The notes below the pieces were generated by a model. The model had not been told where the DNA came from, did no database searches, and saw nothing but the letters and a program-made list of their open reading frames with translations. The translations under genes were made by a program, and so were the position numbers. This document shows positions 8,381-17,350 of a stretch of 64,000 nt of DNA, one piece after another (position 1 is the first letter of the stretch; each line of letters begins with the position of its first letter). The DNA is from Duganella lactea (GTDB lineage Bacteria > Pseudomonadota > Gammaproteobacteria > Burkholderiales > Burkholderiaceae_D): contig NZ_WWCP01000027.1 in NCBI RefSeq assembly GCF_009857505.1, forward strand, positions 1-64,000, written 5' to 3'.

Positions 8381-9076
8381 CTATGGCAGTTGCAGCCGGT
8401 AGCCCACCGCCGTCTCGGTCAGCAGATAGCGCGGCTGCGTCGGATCGGCCTCCAGCTTATGCCGCAGATGGCCCATGTAAATGCGCAGATAGTGGCCGTT
8501 CTCCGATTGCGACGGCCCCCACACCGCGCGCAGCAGCTGCGGATTGGTCATCACCCGCCCGGCATTGGTCACCAGCACCGCCAGCAACCGGTATTCGGTC
8601 GGCGTCAGATGCACATGCGCACCGCCACGCGTCACGCGGCGGTTTTGCAAATCCACCTCCACCTCGCCAAACCGCACCAACCCGCTCGTATCAGCGGCCG
8701 GCTGGCGCTGCCGCCGCAAGGTCGCGCGCACCCGCGCCAGCAACTCGCCCACGCCGAATGGCTTGGTCAGATAATCATCGGCGCCGGCGTCCAGCGCGCG
8801 GATCTTGTCGTCCTCGCTGACCCGCGCCGACAGCACGATCACCGGCACCGTCGACCATTTTCGCAGGTCGATGACGAAGTCGATGCCGTCGCCATCCGGC
8901 AGCCCGAGGTCGAGCACGATCAGGTCCGGCTTGCGCGTGCCGGCGTCGATCAGGCCGCGTTGCAGACCGGGCGCTTCGTGCACCTGCCAGCCCTCCTCTT
9001 CCAGCGCGGCGCGCACGAAGCGGCGAATTTGCGGTTCGTCTTCGACCAGCAGCGCGGTCGGCGCGGTGTCATTCAT
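8381..9076 (-). CDS. kdpE: KdpE response regulator
   Basis: A 231-aa OmpR/PhoB-type response regulator. The receiver domain occupies residues 5-118, with the acidic pocket VEDE, phosphoacceptor D56 (LIVLDLGLP) and the conserved Lys in LTKPF. The winged-helix DNA-binding domain follows from about 132. It is the last gene of the kdp operon and overlaps kdpD by 8 bases. Its expected targets are the 11-bp-spaced TTTAC repeats found upstream of the kdp operon and two neighbouring transcription units. Confidence 0.96.
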   Translation of the reverse strand: MNDTAPTALLVEDEPQIRRFVRAALEEEGWQVHEAPGLQRGLIDAGTRKPDLIVLDLGLPDGDGIDFVIDLRKWSTVPVIVLSARVSEDDKIRALDAGADDYLTKPFGVGELLARVRATLRRQRQPAADTSGLVRFGEVEVDLQNRRVTRGGAHVHLTPTEYRLLAVLVTNAGRVMTNPQLLRAVWGPSQSENGHYLRIYMGHLRHKLEADPTQPRYLLTETAVGYRLQLP

Positions 9077-11828
9077 GGGCTTCCTCGTCCGGCATGGCCG
9101 GTGGCGTGCCTAACGGCAGGGTAAAGGTGAAGGCGGCGCCGCCCAGCGGGCTGCCGGCGGCGCCGATCTTGCCGCCGTGCGCTTCAACGATGGCGCGGCA
9201 GATCGCCAGCCCGAGGCCAACGCCCGGCTTGGCCGATTCGCGCTCACCACGGGTAAACTTTTCAAACAGCGCTTCCTCGCGTCCCGGCGGCAGGCCGGGG
9301 CCGTCGTCGGCCACCGTGACGTTGATCCAGGCGCCGTGCAGCGCGGCGCTGATCTCGATGTGCGCGCCCGGCGGCGTGTATTTGGCGGCGTTTTCCAGCA
9401 GATTGGCCAGCACCCGCTCGATCAGCACGGCGTCGTAACGCAGCAGCGGCAGATCCGGCGGCAGCCGGGTAGTGAGCCGGTGTTGCTTCAGCGCGGCGGC
9501 GCTGGCGCGCAGCGCGCTGCCGACCACTTCCTCCAACGGCTGCCATTGCAAATTGAAATGCACGTCGCCGCTCTGGATGCGCGCCATGTCCAGCAGGTTG
9601 GCCACCATGGTGCTCATGCGCAGCGCCTCGTCGTGTAGCGCGCGCGCCACCTCCCGCTGCGTGCTGCTCAGCGCCGGCTTGGAGCCCGCCAGTGATTCGG
9701 ACAGGCCCACCAATGAGGTCAACGGCGTGCGCAGGTCGTGCGACAAGGCCGCCAGCAGCGAGTTGCGCAGCCGTTCGGACTCCATGCTGACCAGCGCGCT
9801 CTGCGCCACGTCGATGTAATGCACGCGTTCGAGCGCGATGGCGGCCAGCGCGGCGAAGGTGTCGAGCTGCTGCCGCTGCTCGGGGATCAGCAGCCAGCGC
9901 CGCTGCTCGGGCTCGATGGCCAGCACGCCGCGCGTGCGCATCGGCGCCACCAGCGGCAGATAGAAGCCGCGACTGGCCGGCAGCGTGTCGGTGCCCAACC
10001 CAGCCGGCTCGGCGCGGTCGAACGCCCATTGGGCGATGCCGAGATCGGGCCGGGCCGCCGCCCCGCCAGGGCCGGCGGCGGCGGCGGCGGGCGGCAGCAG
10101 GCGGCCATCGTCGTCCGGCAGCAGCAGCGTGGCGCGCGCGCGGAAGGCGGTCTGGATCACCCGTTGCGTGCTGTCGAAAATTTGTTCGGTCTGCAACGCG
10201 CCGGACAGCTCGCGGGCGAACTCGTACAGCGCCCGCGCGCGCCGCTCGCGCTGCGCCGCCACCCGCGCCTGGAAACGCAGGCCGGCCGTCAGGTGGCCGG
10301 TGATCAGGCCCACCGCCAGCATCACGACAAAGGTGATCAGATATTGGAAGTCGGTGACGGCAAAGGTGAAGCGCGGGGCGACAAAGAAGAAGTCGAAACT
10401 GGCCACGCTGACGCAGGTGGCCAGCACCGACGGTCCGCGCCCGTAACGCACCGCCACCAGCACCACCACCAGCAGGAACAGCATGGCCAGGTTGGCCAGG
10501 TCCAGCCAGGCCAGCAGCGGCAAAGCCGCCAGCGCGGTGGCGACGCTGGCGACGGCGGCGATCGCGTAGCCAGTGGCGCGCCGGCGCAGCAGCTCGGGCG
10601 CGGCCCGTTCGTCAAGGTCGGACACCGGCGGCTTGTCGATCGCCGCCGCGCCGCCGGCGTTGCGCGGCACGCCGATTTCGATCAGGTCCAGGTCCGGCGC
10701 CAGCTGCGCCAGCCGCTTGCGGTGCGGCGTCCGCCACGGCAACGGCGCGCGGCGGCGCGGACGCCCCAGCACCAGCTTGGACAGATTGTGGCTGCGCGCA
10801 TAATCCAGCGCGGCCAGCGCGACATCGGCGCCGGGCAGCACGGCGGTGGTCGCGCCCAGGTCCTCCGCCAGCTTGAGGTGCTTGAGAATCTGCTCGCGCT
10901 GCGCGGCCGGCAGCCGTTGCAGCGCCGGCGTTTCGATGTAGACCGCGTGCCACTCGGTGCCCAGCTGACTGGCCAAGCGCGCGGTGCTGCGCACGGTGTG
11001 CTCGCCGTCGGCGCGCGGGCCGACGCAGGCCAGCAGCGCGGCGCCGGTCTTCCAGATGTCGGCGATCGATTTCTCCACACGGTAGGCGCGCACATCGTCC
11101 TCGATGCGGTCGGCCGTGCGCCGCAGCGCCAGCTCGCGCAGCGCGATCAGATTACCTTTGCGGAAGAAGTTTTTCGACGCCCGCTCGGCCTGCGCCGCCT
11201 GATAGACTTTGCCGCTTTGCAGGCGCGCCAGCAGCTCGTCGGCAGGCACGTCGACCAGCACCACCTCGTCGGCCTGGTCGAACACGGTGTCCGGCACGGT
11301 CTCGGCGACGCGGATGCCGGTGATGCCGCCCACCACGTCGTTCAGACTTTCCAGATGCTGCACATTGACGGTGGTGAGCACGTCGATGCCGGCGTCCAGC
11401 AGTTCCTCGACGTCCTGCCAGCGCTTCGGGTGGCGCGAGCCGGGCGCGTTGGAGTGCGCCAGCTCGTCCATCAGAATCAGCGGCGGTCGCAGCGCCAGCG
11501 CGCCATCCAGGTCAAATTCGGCCAATTGCTTGCCGCGGTGGGCGACCACGCGCGGCGGCAGTTGCGGCAACCCCGCCAGCAGCGCGGCGGTGTCGGCGCG
11601 GCCGTGGGTTTCCACCACGCCGACCAGCACCGGCTGCCCGCCCTCCTGCAGCTTGCGGGCGGCGGACAGCATGGCGCAGGTTTTGCCGACGCCGGCCGAG
11701 GCGCCGAAATAGATGCGCAACTTGCCGCGCGCGGCCTTGCGCGCCTGCGCCTGCACCTGCGCCAGCAGCGCATCGGGGTCGGGGCGTACGGGCTCCCGGC
11801 GTGCAGAGTCGTGGGGAATCAAGGCCAT
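9069..11828 (-). CDS. kdpD: KdpD sensor histidine kinase
   Basis: A 919-aa sensor kinase for potassium limitation or ionic stress that phosphorylates KdpE. The N-terminal KdpD domain has Walker A GASAGVGKT (42-50), followed by a USP-like domain (about 250-380). Four transmembrane helices come next (about 415-510, with TGYAIAAVASVATALAALPLL as the first), then a GAF-like region. The HisKA site is H697 in SHDLRTPLTSLVG, followed by the HATPase domain with NLLENAAKY and GLGLAICR. Length and order are normal for the family. It lies 15 bases after kdpC. Confidence 0.97.
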   Translation of the reverse strand: MALIPHDSARREPVRPDPDALLAQVQAQARKAARGKLRIYFGASAGVGKTCAMLSAARKLQEGGQPVLVGVVETHGRADTAALLAGLPQLPPRVVAHRGKQLAEFDLDGALALRPPLILMDELAHSNAPGSRHPKRWQDVEELLDAGIDVLTTVNVQHLESLNDVVGGITGIRVAETVPDTVFDQADEVVLVDVPADELLARLQSGKVYQAAQAERASKNFFRKGNLIALRELALRRTADRIEDDVRAYRVEKSIADIWKTGAALLACVGPRADGEHTVRSTARLASQLGTEWHAVYIETPALQRLPAAQREQILKHLKLAEDLGATTAVLPGADVALAALDYARSHNLSKLVLGRPRRRAPLPWRTPHRKRLAQLAPDLDLIEIGVPRNAGGAAAIDKPPVSDLDERAAPELLRRRATGYAIAAVASVATALAALPLLAWLDLANLAMLFLLVVVLVAVRYGRGPSVLATCVSVASFDFFFVAPRFTFAVTDFQYLITFVVMLAVGLITGHLTAGLRFQARVAAQRERRARALYEFARELSGALQTEQIFDSTQRVIQTAFRARATLLLPDDDGRLLPPAAAAAGPGGAAARPDLGIAQWAFDRAEPAGLGTDTLPASRGFYLPLVAPMRTRGVLAIEPEQRRWLLIPEQRQQLDTFAALAAIALERVHYIDVAQSALVSMESERLRNSLLAALSHDLRTPLTSLVGLSESLAGSKPALSSTQREVARALHDEALRMSTMVANLLDMARIQSGDVHFNLQWQPLEEVVGSALRASAAALKQHRLTTRLPPDLPLLRYDAVLIERVLANLLENAAKYTPPGAHIEISAALHGAWINVTVADDGPGLPPGREEALFEKFTRGERESAKPGVGLGLAICRAIVEAHGGKIGAAGSPLGGAAFTFTLPLGTPPAMPDEEAHE

Positions 11829-11843
11829 GCGCGGATTGTACCC

Positions 11844-12425
11844 TTAGCCATGCGGCTGCGCGCGGTCCAGCGCCAGATTCAGCGCCAGCACGTTGACCCG
11901 CGTCTCGCCGAAGAAACCCAGCCACTGCGGCTGGGTGTGGCGGGCGATCAGCGCCAGCACCTGCTCCTGGCTGATCTGTCGCGCGCCGGCCACGCGGCCG
12001 GCCTGGTAGCGCGCGGCGGCCACGCTGATCTCCGGATCAAGGCCGCTGGCCGAGGCGGTGACCAGATCGACCGGGATGGCGGCGCTGTTGCCGGGATCGG
12101 CGGCTTTCAGCGCGGCGATGCGGCCTTTGACGGCGTCCAGGAAGGCCGGGTTGGTCGGCCCCTGGTTGGCGCCGCCGGAACCGGCGGCGTTGTTGGGCAT
12201 CGGCGTGGTGGCCGATGGCCGGCCCCAGAAGTACATAGGCGAGGTAAAGGCCTGGCCGATCAGCGACGAGCCGATCGCCTTGCCGTCGCGTTCAACCAGG
12301 CTGCCGCCGGCCTGCACCGGGAAGGCCGCCCGGCCGATGCCGGTGACGGCGAGCGGATAGAGCACGCCGCAGATCAAGGTCAGCGCGGCGAAGATGGTGA
12401 GGGCGGGGCGAAGTTGCGATGCCAT
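11844..12425 (-). CDS. kdpC: KdpC, potassium-transporting ATPase subunit C
   Basis: A 193-aa subunit of the KdpFABC potassium pump that stabilises the A-B complex. It has one N-terminal membrane helix (residues 8-30, ALTIFAALTLICGVLYPLAV) and a periplasmic domain with the conserved segments QAFTSPMYFWGRPS and DLVTASASGLDPEIS. The C-terminal NVLALNLALD is typical. The ATG at 12425 gives the usual start; the longer frame to 12494 runs into the kdpB region and is not used. Confidence 0.97.
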   Translation of the reverse strand: MASQLRPALTIFAALTLICGVLYPLAVTGIGRAAFPVQAGGSLVERDGKAIGSSLIGQAFTSPMYFWGRPSATTPMPNNAAGSGGANQGPTNPAFLDAVKGRIAALKAADPGNSAAIPVDLVTASASGLDPEISVAAARYQAGRVAGARQISQEQVLALIARHTQPQWLGFFGETRVNVLALNLALDRAQPHG

Positions 12426-12444
12426 AAAAAACTCCTGTGCAGGG

Positions 12445-14577
12445 TTAAACGAGATTAAGCGCGGCCAGCAGCATATCGATGGCCTTGATACCAATGAACG
12501 GCAAAATGATGCCGCCCACGCCGTACAGCAGCAGGTTGCGGCGCAACAGCGCCACCGCGCCGATCGCCCGGTACTGCACGCCCTTCAGCGCCAGCGGAAT
12601 CAGCACCACAATGATCAAGGCGTTGAAAATCACCGCCGACATGATGGCCGACGACGGGCTGGCCAGGCGCATGACATCCAGCGCCTTCAACTGCGGATAG
12701 GTGCCGACAAACGCCGCCGGAATGATGGCGAAGTACTTGGCGATGTCGTTGGCGATCGAGAACGTGGTCAGCGAACCGCGGGTCATCAGCATCTGCTTGC
12801 CGATTTCAACGATCTCCAGCAGCTTGGTCGGATTCGAATCCAGGTCGACCATGTTGCCGGCCTCCTTGGCGGCCTGGGTGCCGGAGTTCATCGCCACGGC
12901 GACATCGGCCTGCGCCAGCGCCGGCGCGTCGTTGGTGCCGTCGCCGGTCATCGCCACCAGGCGGCCCTCGGCCTGGTACTGGCGGATCAGTTTCAGCTTG
13001 TCTTCCGGCGTGGCCTCGGCCAGGAAGTCGTCCACGCCCGCCTCGGCGGCGATGGCGGCGGCGGTCAGCTGATTGTCGCCGGTGATCATCACGGTCTTGA
13101 TGCCCATGCGGCGCAACTCGGCGAACCGCTCCTTGATGCCGCCCTTGACGATGTCCTTCAACTCCACCACGCCCATCACCCGGCCGCCATCGACCACCAC
13201 CAGCGGCGTGCTGCCACGGCGCGCGATGTCATCGACGCCGCGCGCGATTTCCGCCGGATACGGCTGCCCCAGCGACTCGACGTATTTGCGCACGGTGTCG
13301 GCGGCGCCCTTGCGGATCGCCCGCACCACGCCGGCGGCGGCGCCATCGGCCGGCAGGTCGATGCCGCTCATGCGCGTCTGCGCCGTGAACGGCACGAACA
13401 CCGCGTTCAGCGTCGCCATCTCGCGTTCGCGGATGTTGAACTTCTGCTTGGCCAGCACCACGATGCTGCGCCCTTCCGGCGTGTCGTCGGCCAGCGAGGC
13501 CAGTTGCGCGACATCGGCCAGCTGCTGTTCGGTCACGCCCGGCGCCGGCACGAAGGCCGAGGCCTGGCGGTTGCCCAGCGTGATGGTGCCGGTTTTATCC
13601 AGCAGCAGCACGTCGACGTCGCCGGCCGCCTCCACCGCGCGACCCGAGGTGGCGATGACGTTGGCCTGCATCATGCGGCTCATGCCGGCCACGCCGATGG
13701 CCGACAGCAGGCCGCCGATGGTGGTCGGAATCAGGCACACCAGCAGCGCGATCAGCACGGTGATGGTGACCGGCGTGCCGCTGCCGGCGGCGCTGACCGA
13801 GAACAGTGAAAACGGCAGCAGCGTCACCGTCACCACCAGGAACACGATGGTCAAGGCCACCAGCAGGATGGTCAGCGCGATCTCGTTCGGGGTTTTCTGG
13901 CGTTTGGCGCCCTCCACCATCGAGATCATGCGGTCGAGGAAGGTCTCGCCCGGATTGGCGGTGACCCGCACCACCAGCCAGTCCGACAGCACGCGGGTGC
14001 CGCCGGTGACCGATGAAAAGTCGCCGCCGGACTCGCGGATCACCGGCGCCGATTCGCCGGTGATGGCGCTTTCGTCGACCGAGGCCACGCCTTCGATCAC
14101 CTCGCCGTCGATCGGGATCACGTCGCCCGCCTCGACCAGGATGGTATGGCCCTTGCGCAGGTCCAGCGCCGGCGCCGGCAGCCAGGTGGTGCCGTACTTC
14201 GGCGTGGCCAGCTTCTTGGCGGTGACGGTTTGCTTCAGGCTGCGCAGCGACGCCGCCTGCGCCTTGCTGCGGCCCTCGGCCAGCGCCTCGGCGAAGTTGG
14301 CGAACAACACGGTGAACCACAGCCAGACGGCGGTGGCGACGATGAAGCCGGCCGGCGCCTCGCCGTGGCCGGCCAGCGCCTGCGCCGCCAGCAAGGTGGT
14401 GATGATGCTGCCGACGTAGACCACGAACATCACCGGGCTGCGCAACTGGGTGCGCGGGTGCAGCTTGCGGAAGGCGTCAACGATGGCCGGCACGGCCAGC
14501 GCGGCGTCGAACATGCGCAGCTTTTTGGCCGGCGCATTGGTAAAGAGGGTCATCTCTTTTGGGGTGGCTTGTGACAT
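12445..14577 (-). CDS. kdpB: KdpB, P-type ATPase subunit
   Basis: A 710-aa ATP-hydrolysing subunit. The phosphorylated Asp is D327 in the LLLDKTGTITLGN motif. The TGES loop appears as AITGESAP, and the hinge motif as MTGDGTNDAPALAQADVAVAM. Membrane helices lie at the N-terminus and after the P domain. It drives potassium import together with KdpA. The gene begins 9 bases after kdpA ends. An alternative downstream start (MTLFTNAP) is possible. Confidence 0.98.
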   Translation of the reverse strand: MSQATPKEMTLFTNAPAKKLRMFDAALAVPAIVDAFRKLHPRTQLRSPVMFVVYVGSIITTLLAAQALAGHGEAPAGFIVATAVWLWFTVLFANFAEALAEGRSKAQAASLRSLKQTVTAKKLATPKYGTTWLPAPALDLRKGHTILVEAGDVIPIDGEVIEGVASVDESAITGESAPVIRESGGDFSSVTGGTRVLSDWLVVRVTANPGETFLDRMISMVEGAKRQKTPNEIALTILLVALTIVFLVVTVTLLPFSLFSVSAAGSGTPVTITVLIALLVCLIPTTIGGLLSAIGVAGMSRMMQANVIATSGRAVEAAGDVDVLLLDKTGTITLGNRQASAFVPAPGVTEQQLADVAQLASLADDTPEGRSIVVLAKQKFNIREREMATLNAVFVPFTAQTRMSGIDLPADGAAAGVVRAIRKGAADTVRKYVESLGQPYPAEIARGVDDIARRGSTPLVVVDGGRVMGVVELKDIVKGGIKERFAELRRMGIKTVMITGDNQLTAAAIAAEAGVDDFLAEATPEDKLKLIRQYQAEGRLVAMTGDGTNDAPALAQADVAVAMNSGTQAAKEAGNMVDLDSNPTKLLEIVEIGKQMLMTRGSLTTFSIANDIAKYFAIIPAAFVGTYPQLKALDVMRLASPSSAIMSAVIFNALIIVVLIPLALKGVQYRAIGAVALLRRNLLLYGVGGIILPFIGIKAIDMLLAALNLV

Positions 14578-14586
14578 GATGAATCC

Positions 14587-16374
14587 TTATTGGGCAAACA
14601 GCTGCAGGTGTTCGACGACCGGGCCTAGCGCCAGCGCCGGCACGTAATTGAGCACGCCGACCAGCACCACCACGCCGCACAGCAGGGCGATGAACATGCC
14701 GCCGTGGGTCGGCATGGTGCCGGCGTTGGCCTCCAGCCGCTGCTTGCCGGCCAGCGAACCGGCGATCGCCAGAATCGGCACGATCATGGCGAAGCGGCCG
14801 AACCACATGGCGATCGCCAGCATCGTGTTATAGAACGGCGTGTTGGCCGATAGCCCGGCAAACGCGCTGCCGTTGTTGTTGGCGGCCGAGCTGAAGGCGT
14901 ACAGGATTTCCGAGAAGCCGTGCGCGCCCGGATTGGCGATGCCCGCCTTGCCGGCCTCGCACAGCACCGCGATGGCGGTGCCGGCCAGCACCAGCGTCGG
15001 CGTCACCAGGATGGTGATCGCGGTCATCTTCATTTCATACGACTGGATTTTCTTGCCCAGGTATTCCGGCGTGCGGCCGATCATCAGGCCGGCGATGAAC
15101 ACCGCCATGATGGCGAACACCAGCATGCCGTACAGGCCGGAACCGACGCCGCCGAAGATCACTTCGCCGAACTGCATCAGCAGCATCGGGATCAGGCCGC
15201 CGACCGGGGTCAGCGAGTCGTGCATGGCGTTGACCGCGCCGCACGAGGCGGCGGTGGTGACCGCCACGAACAGCGATGAGGCGCTGACGCCGAAGCGGGT
15301 TTCCTTGCCCTCCATGTAGCCGGCCGACTGGTCGACGTTGAGCGCCTGCAAGCCCGGATGCGCGGCCTGCTCGGTGCCCATCACCACACAGGTGCAGACC
15401 ACGAACAGCAGCGTCATCGCGGCCAGCACCGCCCAGCCCTGACGCTGGTCGCCAACCATATGGCCGAAGGCGAAGCACAGCGCGGTCGGGATCAGAAAGA
15501 TCGCCAGCATCTGCACGAAATTGGTCAGCGCGTTCGGGTTCTCATACGGATGCGCGGAATTGGCGTTGAAGAAACCGCCGCCGTTGGTGCCCAGCATCTT
15601 GATCGCTTCCTGCGAGGCGACCGGGCCCATGGCGATGGTCTGGGTGGTGGCGGTCAGCGTTTCGGTGACCGGCTGGCCCTTGGCGTCCAGCACCGGCTGG
15701 CCGGCGGCGTCCACCTTCGGCTGACTGTAGGTGACCGGATCGAGCAACGGCACTTCCTGATACGGCTTGAAGTTCTGAATCACGCCCTGCGCCATCAGGA
15801 ACACCGCCAGGATCAGCGACAGCGGCAGCAGCAGGTACAGCGTGGAGCGGGTCAGGTCGACCCAGAAGTTGCCGATCGACTTGGCCGAGCGCGACGCGAA
15901 GCCGCGAATCAGCGCATAGGCGACGGCGATGCCGGTGGCGGCCGAGAAGAAGTTCTGGCCGGCCAGCGCCAGCATCTGGGTCAGGTAGCTCATCGCCTGC
16001 TCGCCGCTATAGCCCTGCCAGTTGGTGTTGGCGACGAAGCTGACGGCGGTGTTGAAGGCGGAATCCGGGCTGATATTGGCCATCGCCTGGGGATTGAGCG
16101 GCAGCCAGACTTGCACCCGCTGCAGGCCGTAGGTGACCAGCGCGCCGATCACGCTGAACAGCAGCAGCGAGGTGGCGTAGGCTTTCCAGCCCTGGCCTTC
16201 GGCCGGGTTGACGCCGGCCACGCGGTAAATCAGGTGTTCGATTTTGCCCAGCCAGCCCATGCCGGGGATGGCGCGGCCGTCGCCGACGCGGGTCAGCAGC
16301 TTGCCCAGCGGCCAGGCCAGCACCAGCAGCACGGCCAGAAAGACGATCAGCAGGATCAGGGATTGCGCGGTCAT
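14587..16374 (-). CDS. kdpA: KdpA, potassium channel-like subunit
   Basis: A 595-aa membrane subunit that selects and conducts K+. The selectivity-loop segments are visible: NTNWQGYSGE, GTNGGGFFNANSAHPYENP and GSAFAGLSANTPFYN. About ten hydrophobic helices are present. The ATG at 16374 shares one base with the kdpF stop (TGATG) and has GGAGG 7 bases upstream; the GTG one codon earlier is too close to that site. Translation is therefore probably coupled to kdpF. Confidence 0.97.
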   Translation of the reverse strand: MTAQSLILLIVFLAVLLVLAWPLGKLLTRVGDGRAIPGMGWLGKIEHLIYRVAGVNPAEGQGWKAYATSLLLFSVIGALVTYGLQRVQVWLPLNPQAMANISPDSAFNTAVSFVANTNWQGYSGEQAMSYLTQMLALAGQNFFSAATGIAVAYALIRGFASRSAKSIGNFWVDLTRSTLYLLLPLSLILAVFLMAQGVIQNFKPYQEVPLLDPVTYSQPKVDAAGQPVLDAKGQPVTETLTATTQTIAMGPVASQEAIKMLGTNGGGFFNANSAHPYENPNALTNFVQMLAIFLIPTALCFAFGHMVGDQRQGWAVLAAMTLLFVVCTCVVMGTEQAAHPGLQALNVDQSAGYMEGKETRFGVSASSLFVAVTTAASCGAVNAMHDSLTPVGGLIPMLLMQFGEVIFGGVGSGLYGMLVFAIMAVFIAGLMIGRTPEYLGKKIQSYEMKMTAITILVTPTLVLAGTAIAVLCEAGKAGIANPGAHGFSEILYAFSSAANNNGSAFAGLSANTPFYNTMLAIAMWFGRFAMIVPILAIAGSLAGKQRLEANAGTMPTHGGMFIALLCGVVVLVGVLNYVPALALGPVVEHLQLFAQ

Positions 16375-16463
16375 CACAGGTCCTCCGCTTTCACCAGCGC
16401 CACCACCAGGTAGACCAGCAGGCCGGCGGCGGCGATGGCGCCGATCAGATAGAACGTGTTCAT
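16374..16463 (-). CDS. kdpF: KdpF, small membrane subunit
   Basis: A 29-aa single-pass membrane peptide that stabilises the KdpABC complex. Its sequence runs from MNTFYLIGAIAAAG through a hydrophobic helix to KAEDL; the AEDL-type tail just after the helix is typical of KdpF. The stop overlaps the kdpA ATG by one base and the start overlaps the upstream 33-aa ORF by four. It is too short for ordinary ORF calling but is supported by position and family pattern. Confidence 0.93.
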   Translation of the reverse strand: MNTFYLIGAIAAAGLLVYLVVALVKAEDL

Positions 16464-16561
16464 GGCTGGCCTCCCATTTGGCCCAGCTTGTCGCAGCCGG
16501 TGGCCAGCGCCACCGTCAGCAGGTAGAACAGCGCCATGGCGCCGATAAATACTAAGTCCAT
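16460..16561 (-). CDS. 33-aa membrane peptide heading the kdp operon
   Basis: An unnamed 33-aa ORF: MDLVFIGAMALFYLLTVALA, then TGCDKLGQMGG and a final QP. It is predicted to be a single membrane helix with a short polar tail. Its TGA overlaps the kdpF ATG by four bases (ATGA), so it is the first gene of the kdp operon, about 26 bases downstream of the predicted transcription start. I recall short MDL/MDW-type ORFs before kdpF in other bacteria, but cannot confirm homology here. It could be a Kdp accessory subunit or a leader peptide. Confidence 0.75.
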   Translation of the reverse strand: MDLVFIGAMALFYLLTVALATGCDKLGQMGGQP

Positions 16562-16593
16562 CACACCCTCACAGGTCTTGTTTTGATGGAGTC

Positions 16594-16661
16594 AAGCTTA
16601 GCCAGATCGGTCTAAAGATTTTGTAAAGACTTGCTGGCGGGGTGTAAACAAAGCGTAAAAA
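16594..16661 (-). promoter_or_regulatory. kdp operon promoter with KdpE-type repeats
   Basis: On the minus strand, four TTTA(C/G) repeats lie upstream of the box TGGCTAAGCTT (16604-16594). Their last bases are 51, 40, 19 and 8 bases before the box. The distal pair is followed by ACCCCGCC, as in the E. coli kdp operator as I recall it. If TAAGCT is the -10 element, the distal pair covers about -71 to -56, matching the footprint known for E. coli KdpE. The leader to the first ATG would be about 26 bases. Confidence 0.75.
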
Positions 16662-16727
16662 TTTACGCCTTCTTTACGCGCGGCGGGCGACTCTTTAGGC
16701 CATTTTTACAGCGCCTTGGCTACGCTG
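16662..16727 (+). promoter_or_regulatory. KdpE-type promoter of the ParA-like gene
   Basis: On the plus strand, TTTA(C/G) repeats occur at 16662, 16673, 16694 and 16705, ahead of TGGCTACGCTG (16717-16727). The distances from each repeat end to the box are 51, 40, 19 and 8, identical to the kdp promoter. The distal pairs of the two divergent promoters abut at 16661/16662. Confidence 0.72.
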
Positions 16728-16759
16728 GTTTCATCGCAACGACTTTTGAATATCATGAC

Positions 16760-16783
16760 TTCTTTACACTGTTCTTTACACTG
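16760..16783 (+). repeat. Tandem 12-bp duplication in the leader of the ParA-like gene
   Basis: Two perfect copies of TTCTTTACACTG in tandem, lying between the predicted transcription start (about 16733) and the ATG at 16796. They carry the same TTTAC core as the KdpE-type repeats but with a 12-bp rather than 11-bp period. Confidence 0.8.
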
Positions 16784-16795
16784 CATGGGGGCCCT

Positions 16796-17350
16796 ATGAT
16801 CGTCGCCCTGACTGGTGTGGATGGCGACAGCGCCGTCGCCGATCTGGCCGAGGACCTGGCCATGCTGCGCGTGGCCGCCGGCAAGCGCGTGCTGCTGGTG
16901 TCGCCCAATCCCGGCCCCTACGATCCGCGGTTGTTCGATGATCTGGTCATCGACCTGTCGCTGCGCGGTCAGGATGCGGCACCGGCGCGGGCGAGCGTGA
17001 TCCTCGCCCTGCTGCGCCCGGAAACGCTGGAGCGCGACGGCTGCGCCGAACTGCTGGCGCGCTTGAAGGTGATGCAGAGTGGGAACCCGGCGGCGCGGGT
17101 ACTGGTGGCGGTGGCGCATGGCCGCCGGCCGCTGACGGCGCATCAAGCCGGCTGTGTGCTGGTGTTCGTGGCGCAGCTGCCGCAGGCCCGGCTGGCCGAC
17201 ACGCTGGTGCTGGAAGACGGCCAGGACACCTACCACTCCCGCCACAGCGCGCTGGAACCGCAAGCCTACAAACAGGACCACAAACTGTGCGCGCCAGAAG
17301 TACGTCACCTCTACCGGGAGGTGTTCCTTGCCCTGGCGCGCCGGCCTTAA
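16796..17350 (+). CDS. ParA/MinD-like protein lacking the P-loop
   Basis: A 184-aa protein with the outline of a ParA/VirC1-type ATPase. It has an N-terminal MIVALTGVDGDSAVADLAEDLAML strand-loop-helix, then AAGKRVLLVSPNP in the position of the usual VLLIDADPQ strand. The middle is GCAELLARLKVMQSGNPAARVLVAV, and the C-terminal EVRHLYREVFLAL helix is typical of the family. The deviant Walker A motif (KGGxGKT) is replaced by GVDGDSA, so it should not bind ATP in the usual way. The ATG at 16796 follows a GGGGG ribosome-site-like run. It is divergent from the kdp operon and has a KdpE-type promoter. Confidence 0.65.
   Translation: MIVALTGVDGDSAVADLAEDLAMLRVAAGKRVLLVSPNPGPYDPRLFDDLVIDLSLRGQDAAPARASVILALLRPETLERDGCAELLARLKVMQSGNPAARVLVAVAHGRRPLTAHQAGCVLVFVAQLPQARLADTLVLEDGQDTYHSRHSALEPQAYKQDHKLCAPEVRHLYREVFLALARRP

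Noticed and set aside
9738..12458. 906-aa open frame antisense to kdpD/kdpC
   Set aside because: Gln/Arg/His-rich composition typical of GC-driven shadow frames; kdpD and kdpC account for the region.
16375..16377. GTG as kdpA start
   Set aside because: It is only four bases from the GGAGG site, while the next ATG has ideal spacing and shares a base with the kdpF stop.
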